A DNA stretch of 64,000 nucleotides from contig JAEWVR010000016.1 of the NCBI GenBank assembly GCA_023459055.1, positions 1 through 64,000 of the forward strand, written 5' to 3'. This document shows, one piece after another, positions 54,488 to 62,296 of the stretch (its first letter is position 1; each line of letters opens with the position of its first letter). Origin of the DNA: Fibrobacterota bacterium (lineage in GTDB: Bacteria; Fibrobacterota; Chitinivibrionia; Chitinivibrionales; Chitinispirillaceae). The position numbers were made by a program, and so were the translations under genes. A model generated the notes under the pieces. It did not search any database and had not been told where the DNA came from. It saw nothing but the letters and a program-made list of their open reading frames with translations.

Positions 54488-54998
54488 GATTAGCAGTAAT
54501 AGGGGTATGACACTTGTTGAACTGATGGTTGCAATGGTTGTGGCATCAATCGCACTTGTAATCGTTTTTTATATGTGGAATACAATTAATAGTCATGTTG
54601 CTGTTTCCAGATACAAATCACAGCTTGAAACGGAAGCAAATCGATTGGGATTGTTAATTGTCAACCAAATCCGCAGAAGTCCGTCAATTATTCAATGGAG
54701 CAGTCACCGGATAACGATGGTACACCATAATGGCTCAGATACACTGGATTACTATTTCAATGAATCGGATCTTTTACTTAATGGAACTAAAGTGAATCTT
54801 CTTGTTCCTGAAACAAGGGTATCCGGTTTTGAGTTTAGCGACAGTAACGAAATTGCGGGTATCCAGGGTACATCATTGTTTCTTGTCTTTACACTCTCTT
54901 TAATCGGAAGAGAGAAGGATACCGCAACAGTACATCATACAATGCATATTGCACAATCTGTTATGAAAAATGATGAGACGGATTTTTTGGGCTTTTAG
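54465..54998 (+). CDS. Type IV prepilin-like protein (PilW/GspJ type)
   Basis: 177 residues if started at TTG 54465; no strong ribosome site and the exact start is uncertain, but the mature end is fixed by NRG/MTLVELMVAMVV (Gly14/Met15, Glu at +5). A hydrophobic helix then a beta-rich globular domain with RLGLLIVNQIRRS, typical of GspJ/PilW minor pilins. Last gene of the pilus-like operon. A weak hairpin lies 105 bp downstream. Confidence 0.83.
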   Translation: MFKDLQIKISSNRGMTLVELMVAMVVASIALVIVFYMWNTINSHVAVSRYKSQLETEANRLGLLIVNQIRRSPSIIQWSSHRITMVHHNGSDTLDYYFNESDLLLNGTKVNLLVPETRVSGFEFSDSNEIAGIQGTSLFLVFTLSLIGREKDTATVHHTMHIAQSVMKNDETDFLGF

Positions 54999-55102
54999 CC
55001 ATGAAACCTTATTCGATGATAAAACCATTTGAATGTATTGTAGTGCAGGTTTTTAGTTGGAATTGGTGATAGAATTGCATACACGTTTTACTGTAGTAAC
55101 AA

Positions 55103-55129
55103 AACCGGTAATTGCATGAAGTACCGGTT
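55103..55129. terminator. Weak hairpin between convergent genes
   Basis: AACCGGTA (55103-55110) pairs with TACCGGTT (55122-55129), loop 11 nt. It has only a short T-rich tail (TGTTAATTTC). May terminate the pilus-like operon. Confidence 0.35.
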
Positions 55130-55208
55130 CTGTTAATTTCTAAACGTCAAGTTCACCGAAGCCCGGAATATGCGTTTTTCATTTTTAACTATAATTTAAT
55201 TTTTGCGG

Positions 55209-55718
55209 TTATCCGCGAGCATCTGCAGTTGAGTAGCAATACATTATCTCCCCATAATATAATGTGTGGTAGTCTTTATTTGGATACAGATGCTTATAAG
55301 AATCAATCAGATTTTCGCTACGCATTGCGCTTTTGTAAACAATTTTACACTCGAAATGAATGCCTGGTATATTGATAATAGGTGTATGCGTTTTCTCACC
55401 GGGGAATATCTCAAGGTTGCATTCTTTGAACTTGTTATGGTTCTTACCCGAATTAACTCCACAGAATTCCAGTTCATTTTTCATATCATTAACGGGTATG
55501 CTCACAGTAAATTCGCTTGTCCGTTCAATAATCTCGTGTGTATAACGGGATTTACGAACCATTATCGTAAGTATCGGACGTCCCCAGAGAAACCCGATCG
55601 ATGCCCATCCGATTGTCATTACGTTAATGTCATCACCGGCCTGAACAGTTAGAAAAGCTCCTTTGCGAATCTGCTCCATTGCCTTTTCGCTGATCGCCAT
55701 ATAATCCAGTTGATGCAT
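55209..55718 (-). CDS. Flavin-reductase-domain protein (flavoredoxin-like)
   Basis: 169 residues from ATG 55718, with GGAG 9 nt upstream. The split-barrel FMN-binding flavin reductase-like fold (PF01613) shows in NVMTIGWASIGFLWGRPILTIMV (cited as NVMTIGWASI / GFLWGRPILT), RYTHEIIERTSEFTVSIP and an ELEFCGVNSGKNHNKF loop with the Gly/Lys contacts. Members bind FMN and pass electrons in anaerobes or act as flavin reductases. Monocistronic; the substrate cannot be deduced. Confidence 0.85.
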   Translation of the reverse strand: MHQLDYMAISEKAMEQIRKGAFLTVQAGDDINVMTIGWASIGFLWGRPILTIMVRKSRYTHEIIERTSEFTVSIPVNDMKNELEFCGVNSGKNHNKFKECNLEIFPGEKTHTPIINIPGIHFECKIVYKSAMRSENLIDSYKHLYPNKDYHTLYYGEIMYCYSTADARG

Positions 55719-55916
55719 ACTCGTCACTCCTGTATGTATTGAATTTAACACAATAATATAAGCCTGTTACACTTAATATAATAATTTGTATTACCCGGCA
55801 ACATAGTTTGATTCGAGTTGCAGGTAACGGATGCACAGATGCATCTTCAACCGTTGTACTTGACATATGAACGTGTTATCAGGAAGAATTAAATTGTTTA
55901 TTAAAAATTGTCGGGT

Positions 55917-57083
55917 TCAATGACGCTCAGTACGTGTCCAGGCTGCACTTTTGATACCACCAACATAACGGAAAAATCCCCTGATTAAGGCCAGATTCAT
56001 GGCAAGGAAGTAGAAAATATGACGTGTCAGGCTGATTGGAATTACCTTATAAAAGAAACTTGCTATAACAAGAATTGCACCAACTGTAAAGAACACCTTA
56101 TATAATGTGTGTGCATCAAAATAAAACAGAAATGCGCATGAGAGAATTATACCAATAAGAAAGAATGGGGAAAACCATCGTGTTACTTTATGAGAAAAGA
56201 AGCAGTATGCCGGCCATCCACGCAGCGGATTAAGAAAGTCAAGAAGCCAGAAAAAAGCTTGATAATTACCAGCTCCGATTCGTATGCGTCTGGAAAATTC
56301 TGAAATTACATTACCTGTAAAGTCCTCTTCGGAAACCGCTTCCGGTTCGTAAATAACCCTGTATCCCTGACGAATTGCATTCATTGGAATGAGAACGTCA
56401 TCGTTTGAGTATGCATTGGGAGGGATTGGTCTGAAACACTTTTTACGTAGTGCATAAAATCCTCCAAATGCACTAATGGTACTATGAAGCTGACCTTCAA
56501 GAATTTTCTGACGAGATTCAAATATTCTGTATAATCCTTCACCGCCAAGTTCTTCTTCGTTTTTTATATGACTCGTAACATGCTCAATATGTCCGGCAAC
56601 AACGCCTACCCGTTCATCTGCAAAGTTTCGAACTATTGCATTAATACATTCAGGTTGATGCATTGTGTTTGCATCTGTCATGAGGATAATTTCAGAATCT
56701 ATCAGAGGTGCAAGACTATTGACAATACCTGTCTTACCTCCCCGTTTTGGCGCAACCCAGAGGTGAACCCTCGGATTGTTAAGTTCACGGACAAGTTTTT
56801 CGGTGGAATCGGATGAACAGTCTGAACCAATCCAAATGGAAAGCTTGTCTGATGGGTAGTCTATTGCGAGAATATTGGTAATTTTTTTTAGAATGACATC
56901 CTCTTCATTATACGCAGGTACCAGAACACCCACAGTAGGTTGATATGAGTCATCTTTGAAAATCGGTTTCTTAAAGAGGCGTGCAAATACAATTATTGAC
57001 AGGGGATAAAAAAAGTACGAATACAAGAGCCCCAAAAAACACAACCAGAAAACCGCCTCAAGAATTTTTACAGTTACAATCAT
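55917..57083 (-). CDS. Membrane-bound family 2 glycosyltransferase
   Basis: 388 residues: N-terminal membrane helix (8-34), GT-A catalytic domain with VLVPAYNEEDVIL (about 53-65), GSDCSSDST, metal-binding TDANT (DxD type) and EAVSEEDF / FSRRIRIGAGNYQ near the acceptor site (the counterpart of the processive QxxRW box), then about four membrane helices. Resembles hyaluronan/cellulose-synthase-like or N-acetylglucosaminyl transferases; the product is unknown. Its first 26 bp overlap the end of the radical SAM gene, implying coupled translation. Confidence 0.88.
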   Translation of the reverse strand: MIVTVKILEAVFWLCFLGLLYSYFFYPLSIIVFARLFKKPIFKDDSYQPTVGVLVPAYNEEDVILKKITNILAIDYPSDKLSIWIGSDCSSDSTEKLVRELNNPRVHLWVAPKRGGKTGIVNSLAPLIDSEIILMTDANTMHQPECINAIVRNFADERVGVVAGHIEHVTSHIKNEEELGGEGLYRIFESRQKILEGQLHSTISAFGGFYALRKKCFRPIPPNAYSNDDVLIPMNAIRQGYRVIYEPEAVSEEDFTGNVISEFSRRIRIGAGNYQAFFWLLDFLNPLRGWPAYCFFSHKVTRWFSPFFLIGIILSCAFLFYFDAHTLYKVFFTVGAILVIASFFYKVIPISLTRHIFYFLAMNLALIRGFFRYVGGIKSAAWTRTERH

Positions 57084-58563
57084 TTCCTGAACCGTTTTTT
57101 ATTGATGGTGAAAAAATGTATTTCATAAGTGTTCGACCACCCTTTAAAAGCCGTTTGGCTTCTGACGGGTGTGTTAATGCCTGTAATGATTTTGAAAAAA
57201 GATATTTTGGATTCATATAGAACTCCTTACGTGCCCGGTCGCAATACGCAACAAGTTCTTCGTATTTGAGATCTGGATTTGAAACCACCGACGAATGAAG
57301 CCCATCATCGGTAAGCCATTTTCTGAAATCATTTGAAACAATCCAGCCTTTTTCCTTGAAGAATTTAAAATCACTTGTTCCAGGATAGGCCATGATAGGG
57401 AAGAACTGTGCTGTATCGGGACTGAGCTCCTTGGCGAAACGCAATGTTTTCTCAAGTGTCTCGCGTGTTTCACCCCGGTTTCCAACCATAAAACAACCAT
57501 GAATAAGTATACCTGCCTTTTTAGCATCTTTTACAAACACTTTTATTCTGTCAATGTTGGTGCCTTTTTGTATGTTGTCAAGTATTTGCTGATCTCCGCT
57601 CTCAAACCCGACACAAAACAAACGGCATCCAGCTTTTTTCATAAGGCGCATGGTTTCATAGTCTACATCAGCACGGGAATTTGCAGACCAGGGAATTTTT
57701 GTCAGCTTCGCATCAATGAGCGCCTGTGAAAATTCGCGACATCTGGTTTTGTCTGCTGTCAGCGTGTCATCCTCTATCATGATTTCCTTGATATTTGGAA
57801 AGCTGTCGCGGATATATCTGAACTCATCAACAATTGATTGAACAGAACGTTTGCGATACTGATGTCCCTGCATGGTTTGAGGAAGTACACAGTAGGTACA
57901 TTTAAAAGGGCAACCTCTGCCTGTAACAATTACAATAATTGGGAATTTACTGTGGCCATAAAAGTAGGGTGATATATCAAGATGCTTTTTATACACTGAT
58001 GAAACCATCGGGATATCATCAAGATTTTGTATAAACGGGCGGGCCTCATTTTTTATAATCGAATTGTCATGGCTCCTGAATGCCAGACCAGAAATACTTT
58101 TCATCGATTCATCATCACGTTTTTGTGCACTCAGTCTTTCTGCAACCTCGACAACGGTTGCATCGTATTCACCAAATGCGACAGCATCAATCTGGTCAGA
58201 TAATTCGAGTGTCTCTTTTGGTAATGCACTGACATGTACTCCGACGAGCATGACAAAAAGAGATGGAATCTCCTTTTTAAGCAATGCACCAATCTCCACG
58301 TCGCTATAAATACTTGGTGTTGATGTGTCAAGAATTACAAGGCCGGGATTGATTTTTTTTATTCTATCAACTACTGCTGCAGTATCAAGGTTTGCTGCCG
58401 GAGCGTCAATCAGTGTGACATCATGACCCGCTTTTTCAAGGTATCCTGTAGCATACGCCAACCACATCGGATAATACAACGTTCCACTTTTTGCAACAGC
58501 CGGTGAACGTGATTCTCTTGAATACTTCGGGAAAAATGGAGGATTCAGTGTAACTATTCTCAT
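57058..58563 (-). CDS. B12-binding-domain radical SAM protein
   Basis: 501 residues. A cobalamin-binding Rossmann domain (about 10-150; LIDAPA, LVILDTSTPSIYSD, VMLVGVHVSALPKETLE) precedes a radical SAM barrel with GRGCPFKCTYC (the Cx3Cx2C cluster). A C-terminal TPR-poor helical tail (about 430-500) ends in a basic stretch. The layout matches the HpnJ/BchE-like class, which performs C-methylation or ring rearrangements on lipids and other natural products. Coupled to the downstream glycosyltransferase 2, so a modified glycolipid or surface polymer is a reasonable guess. Confidence 0.88.
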   Translation of the reverse strand: MRIVTLNPPFFPKYSRESRSPAVAKSGTLYYPMWLAYATGYLEKAGHDVTLIDAPAANLDTAAVVDRIKKINPGLVILDTSTPSIYSDVEIGALLKKEIPSLFVMLVGVHVSALPKETLELSDQIDAVAFGEYDATVVEVAERLSAQKRDDESMKSISGLAFRSHDNSIIKNEARPFIQNLDDIPMVSSVYKKHLDISPYFYGHSKFPIIVIVTGRGCPFKCTYCVLPQTMQGHQYRKRSVQSIVDEFRYIRDSFPNIKEIMIEDDTLTADKTRCREFSQALIDAKLTKIPWSANSRADVDYETMRLMKKAGCRLFCVGFESGDQQILDNIQKGTNIDRIKVFVKDAKKAGILIHGCFMVGNRGETRETLEKTLRFAKELSPDTAQFFPIMAYPGTSDFKFFKEKGWIVSNDFRKWLTDDGLHSSVVSNPDLKYEELVAYCDRARKEFYMNPKYLFSKSLQALTHPSEAKRLLKGGRTLMKYIFSPSIKNGSGNDCNCKNS

Positions 58564-58587
58564 GTGTCTATTACTTCCGTGATTGTA

Positions 58588-58920
58588 TTAGATTTGAAAA
58601 GTCTTGTCAATTTTTGATTTCAAAGGTGCTTTTGGAAGAAGGCCGGTATGCTGCTCAATGACCTGACCGTTTTTAAAAAACAGCAGTGATGGTATACTGT
58701 TGATTCCATACTTCGCTGCAACCTGAGGATTGTCATCAACATTTACTTTACCGATCACAACTTTCCCATCATACTCTTTTGCAATATCGGCAATAATAGG
58801 TGTCAACATCTTGCATGGTCCGCACCACTCTGCCCAGAAATCGACAATTACCGGAAGTGATGATCCGATAACTTCATCGTTAAAATTGTTATCAGTAAAT
58901 TCTTTGAGATATTCAGACAT
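58588..58920 (-). CDS. trxA: Thioredoxin
   Basis: 110-residue disulfide reductase of the cytosol. Active site WCGPCK (about 31-36), the cis-Pro region INSIPSLLFFKNG and the buried Asp (VDFWAEW) are all present. ATG 58920 is chosen because GGAG lies 7 nt upstream; the upstream TTG is part of that ribosome site. It follows a small exported-protein gene by about 20 bp and precedes the radical SAM gene by 24 bp, so the four genes from 59246 to 55917 may be one transcript. Confidence 0.97.
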   Translation of the reverse strand: MSEYLKEFTDNNFNDEVIGSSLPVIVDFWAEWCGPCKMLTPIIADIAKEYDGKVVIGKVNVDDNPQVAAKYGINSIPSLLFFKNGQVIEQHTGLLPKAPLKSKIDKTFQI

Positions 58921-58940
58921 ACGTTTCTCCAATGTGTAGA

Positions 58941-59246
58941 TTATTTTTTATTGTGTAAAGTGTCGTTTGTGTGCATTGATTTCTGAATGCCATCCTCAAC
59001 GGATTTCCACTTTTCGGGATTTTTTCTGTACGAATCAATCATCGCGATTGCATCAGAAGACGTCACTCCAGTGATCTTACAAAGTTCATTATAACGAACC
59101 GCTTTAACCGAGTCACTAAGATTTTTCTGAGAATCAAGAAGTATTACTCCGCTTAAAAAACGGTAAATTTCTTTACTTATTTTCTCTGCTCCGGTAAGTG
59201 GATATGCCAGAACTCCGGTAATCAATAAAAGGTGCGAAAATTTCAC
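58941..59246 (-). CDS. Small exported protein (DUF4296-like)
   Basis: 101 residues, GTG start, with a signal peptide ending near PLTGA (residues 15-19). The mature helical part has the pattern RYNELCKITGVTSSDAIAMI ... SYRKNPEKW, which resembles DUF4296-type small periplasmic or lipoprotein helices ('YxxIxxKxGIT...Y..NPE'). No lipobox Cys. Role unknown. Adjacent to trxA on the same strand. Confidence 0.6.
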   Translation of the reverse strand: MKFSHLLLITGVLAYPLTGAEKISKEIYRFLSGVILLDSQKNLSDSVKAVRYNELCKITGVTSSDAIAMIDSYRKNPEKWKSVEDGIQKSMHTNDTLHNKK

Positions 59247-59507
59247 TTCTAATTCTCTGCCTGGTTAAACTGATATTTTTAATAGCAATGTTAAAAATAA
59301 TTCTTTTTTTAGAACAAATCCTGTTTTTATCTATTTGTATGCTAAATATTTACCAGGTAATTATTCTGGTAAAAACAGATAAATATAATGCAATTAATCA
59401 CTACTACAGTGATTTGTTATTAGTAAGTAATTGTTTTATAACAAATTATGATATACGATCGTGCAGCAGGGCGCTTGAATCAAATGACCGCAGGAAATTC
59501 TCCGAGG

Positions 59508-60521
59508 TTAATTCTGATTGCCGCGTAGAAGTGTAATCATGCCATTGATAACTGTTTCCGGGGTAATCCGGGACATACAGGCGTGTCGCATCTGAATACA
59601 GTGGTTCCCGCCATGTGGATGGCATGGACGGCAAAATTGCGGAGTTTCAAAAATGCGATATTCGGGAGTTCCCGATGGATAAAATCCCAGATGATGTGTC
59701 GTCGGGCCGTAGATCACTCCGGTTTTTACTCCGCATGCCCGCGCAAGATGGGTAAGACCGCTGTCATTGCCAAGGGCAAGACTGCAGTGTTTTAGTACAC
59801 ACCCACACTCATAGAGTGATATTTTTCCAGCCAGCACCAAAACGTGCTGTCCAATCATTGCACGTAGCTCCTCTGCCTGTTCATACTCAGCTGTACTACC
59901 GAGAATAAGTATGTTCCAGCCGAGAATCTGGAAAAATTTTCCAACGACAGAAAAGTTTTTTATGGGCCACTCTTTGTTTTTCCAGGCACTGAATGGAAAA
60001 AAAGCAACTAATGGACGGTTTATGGTATCAGTTTGAAGCATCTGTGTGTAGTATGACGGATTTGCGGCTTTAAATGTAAGGCTTGGGGCTTTGTTAAAAT
60101 GTGGAACGATTTCATGAATCTCTGCAGTGTTAAGATAACGGGTGATAATATCAGATGCCGCCGGGTAGAGATTTTTACGTGCTAAAAGGAGCAGTGTTCT
60201 GGGAAGATGGAGTTTATGGAGGTGTGTGACCTTTTTGACATTCTTAAAATGCTCCAGTATACTATGACTCCGTTTCCCATTCTGAAGATCAATAATGTGA
60301 TCCCACGGTTCGTTGAACAATGAAATATTCCAATATGATTCATGCTTTTTTAATCCGATAACAGACTTTAATCGTGTATCATCTAAAAAAAGTTCAGTAT
60401 AATTTTTATCAGTAAGTAATGTGATTTCACAATTCTGGTCGGCCATTTTAAGGTAATTCATTACAGCGGTTGTGAGAATTACATCACCAAGAGAGCTGAA
60501 TCTGATAATTAGATATTTCAT
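59508..60521 (-). CDS. Glycosyltransferase family 9 (heptosyltransferase-like)
   Basis: 337 residues from ATG 60521 (MKYLIIRFSSLGDVILT is the canonical GT9 start; the frame opens nine codons earlier without support). GT-B fold. C-terminal nucleotide-sugar motifs are LGNDSGLTHLARACGV and GPTTHHLGFYP. Family members add ADP-heptose to the lipopolysaccharide inner core. A Cys/His cluster near the end (CRPCHPHGGNHCIQMRHAC) is the extra element seen in some GT9 proteins. Implies LPS-type glycolipid; no other core genes are in the window. Confidence 0.9.
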   Translation of the reverse strand: MKYLIIRFSSLGDVILTTAVMNYLKMADQNCEITLLTDKNYTELFLDDTRLKSVIGLKKHESYWNISLFNEPWDHIIDLQNGKRSHSILEHFKNVKKVTHLHKLHLPRTLLLLARKNLYPAASDIITRYLNTAEIHEIVPHFNKAPSLTFKAANPSYYTQMLQTDTINRPLVAFFPFSAWKNKEWPIKNFSVVGKFFQILGWNILILGSTAEYEQAEELRAMIGQHVLVLAGKISLYECGCVLKHCSLALGNDSGLTHLARACGVKTGVIYGPTTHHLGFYPSGTPEYRIFETPQFCRPCHPHGGNHCIQMRHACMSRITPETVINGMITLLRGNQN

Positions 60522-60720
60522 TGTATTAAAAATATATGACGATGACAAAAAATGTTATTAATTTTACATGAGGTACAATTTATATTAATTTACTAAAACA
60601 ACAAGACCTGGTTAAAATTTATTGTTACCCTGATTACCGCGATTGACTGCGGTATTCTGATTCAAGAAAATAATACAATTATATTGCCTGGTTGAATTTT
60701 TTAAAAGGCACTCTAAAATT

Positions 60721-61875
60721 ATGACAACATCCCCAAATGCAGAGAACACTGGACGTACCATGAAGGTGAGTGACAATATACACAATCCTTATAAAGATTC
60801 AGTACTTCCAACACTTTCTCCCGGTTTTAAGATTGGTCCTAATAAAATAGATACACTTATCGGTGAGGGTGGCAGTGCGACAGTGTATAAAGTCTGGCAT
60901 GAGGGGCTCGAGGTGATACGTGCGGTAAAAGTACTAAAAAAGTATACGAATAAAGAGGCTCGTGAACGTTTTTTTACCGAAGCAAAAATTCTTGCAGATA
61001 TTCATCATCCTAATATTATTGAGATACACAATATCGGGTATCTTGACCAGCAGGTACCCTTTCTTGAAATGGAATATGTTGATGGTTTCTCGATTAAATC
61101 ATTATTGGGTCAGCATAGCAAGTTACCAATACCCGTAGCTCTCGCAGTGGCATATTTTGTAAGTCACGCATTGCGGTATACCCATATTAAGGATTATACT
61201 ATCTACGGTAAAGTGTATCATGGGTTGATACACAGAGATATTAAACCAGACAATATTATTGTGTCAAAAGATGGTATTGTAAAACTGATGGATTTTGGCA
61301 TTGCACGTCCGAGTGAGGTTAGTTTACATACTGTCGGGCAGAAAATCATGGGGACTCTGATATATCTTAGTCCTGAGCAGCTTAACGGAAAGACACTTGA
61401 TCTGCGTAGCGATATTTTTTCACTGGGTGCGGTTCTTTACGAGATGTTAAGTGGACAGCGTGCGTTTCCCCAGAAAGTTCTCTCCGAGCTTGTCCAGAAA
61501 AAAACAAAAGCTGAATTTCGTCCATTGTCAAGTTTGGGAGTTGCAATCCCCGATGAAATTAATGGTATTATCAGCAAGTGTATGGCCCTTGACCCATCAG
61601 ACCGTTATGCAAATTGCGCCGATTTGGGTCAGGATATTTTTGCAGTTTTCAGAAACATCTCAGACAGGGCACCTCAGGATGTATTGTCAAAATTCATAAA
61701 CAATCCTGCAAGCATTGGTGATATTAAAGCTCCAACCGTGTCGCAATCAAAGACTGCATCACGATCTGTTCCGGGAAAAAAGAGTGAAAGTTTAAATAAA
61801 AAATATCTTATTTATGCAGGAATTGCGGCTGCAGCCATGATTGCCGGTGTCGTGATTAGTAAATTTGTTTTTTAA
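60721..61875 (+). CDS. Membrane-anchored Ser/Thr protein kinase (PknB type)
   Basis: 384 residues. Kinase domain about 38-310: Gly loop IGEGGSATVYK (48-58), Lys70 in AVKVL, catalytic loop HRDIKPDN (171-178), DFG (191-193), and LYEMLSGQRAF. A short Ser/Lys linker and one C-terminal membrane helix (about 362-383) follow, so the kinase faces the cytoplasm without an outside sensor domain. Eukaryotic-like Hanks-type regulator; the target is unknown. Weak ribosome site (AAAAGG, 12 nt). Convergent with the tRNA genes. Confidence 0.93.
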   Translation: MTTSPNAENTGRTMKVSDNIHNPYKDSVLPTLSPGFKIGPNKIDTLIGEGGSATVYKVWHEGLEVIRAVKVLKKYTNKEARERFFTEAKILADIHHPNIIEIHNIGYLDQQVPFLEMEYVDGFSIKSLLGQHSKLPIPVALAVAYFVSHALRYTHIKDYTIYGKVYHGLIHRDIKPDNIIVSKDGIVKLMDFGIARPSEVSLHTVGQKIMGTLIYLSPEQLNGKTLDLRSDIFSLGAVLYEMLSGQRAFPQKVLSELVQKKTKAEFRPLSSLGVAIPDEINGIISKCMALDPSDRYANCADLGQDIFAVFRNISDRAPQDVLSKFINNPASIGDIKAPTVSQSKTASRSVPGKKSESLNKKYLIYAGIAAAAMIAGVVISKFVF

Positions 61876-62014
61876 ACTGGCAATCTGTAAATCAGTATGA
61901 TTTTCTATCTGCAATCACATCTCCGTTGTGTGGCGTAACTCGTCCTCATAGTCTATGCAAATAAAATAATTCTTTGAAAAAAATGCAGAAGTTTGGGTCA
62001 AACAGTCATTTTAG

Positions 62015-62055
62015 AGTAAAAAAAAAGAATATTCCTTTTAACAGGAATATTCTTT
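62015..62055 (-). terminator. Terminator of the tRNA-Gln/tRNA-Glu unit
   Basis: A 13-bp perfect stem AAAGAATATTCCT (62024-62036) with AGGAATATTCTTT (62043-62055) and a 6-nt loop. On the minus strand it is followed by nine U (62026-62018). Also usable from the plus strand for the kinase gene. Confidence 0.85.
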
Positions 62056-62056
62056 A

Positions 62057-62129
62057 TAGCGCTACGGGGAATCGAACCCCGGTTTTATGGATGAGAACCA
62101 CATGTCCTGGGCCACTAGACGATAGCGCC
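62057..62129 (-). tRNA. tRNA-Glu(CTC)
   Basis: A 73-nt cloverleaf: acceptor GGCGCTA with TAGCGCT (G1-U72 wobble), D arm typical of tRNA-Glu (TCGTCTAGTGGCCCAGGAC), anticodon loop TTCTCAT, T arm CGGGGTTCGATTCCCCG. No CCA encoded. Lies 10 bp after tRNA-Gln and ends at the terminator. Confidence 0.93.
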
Positions 62130-62136
62130 AGATAGT

Positions 62137-62210
62137 TGGCTGGGGTGCAAGGATTCGAACCTCGATAGCTGGAGCCAGAATCCAGAGTACTGCCGTTGTA
62201 CGACACCCCA
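62137..62210 (-). tRNA. tRNA-Gln(CTG)
   Basis: Acceptor TGGGGTG with CACCCCA, discriminator G; anticodon stem CTGGA/TCCAG with loop TTCTGGC; T arm GGTTCGAATCC. U1-A72 is normal for tRNA-Gln. CCA appears to be encoded (62139-62137), unlike the other two tRNA genes here. First of a two-tRNA unit with tRNA-Glu. Confidence 0.93.
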
Positions 62211-62296
62211 AACAAGTGACCTCTAATATACGTTCTGAACAAACTGCTGGCAAGAAAAAAACATTAGGAATCGTGAACTTATTAGCTTACCATAGG

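Noticed and set aside
62054..62253. Two overlapping frames across the tRNA-Glu and tRNA-Gln genes
   Set aside because: They translate tRNA sequence and have no other support.
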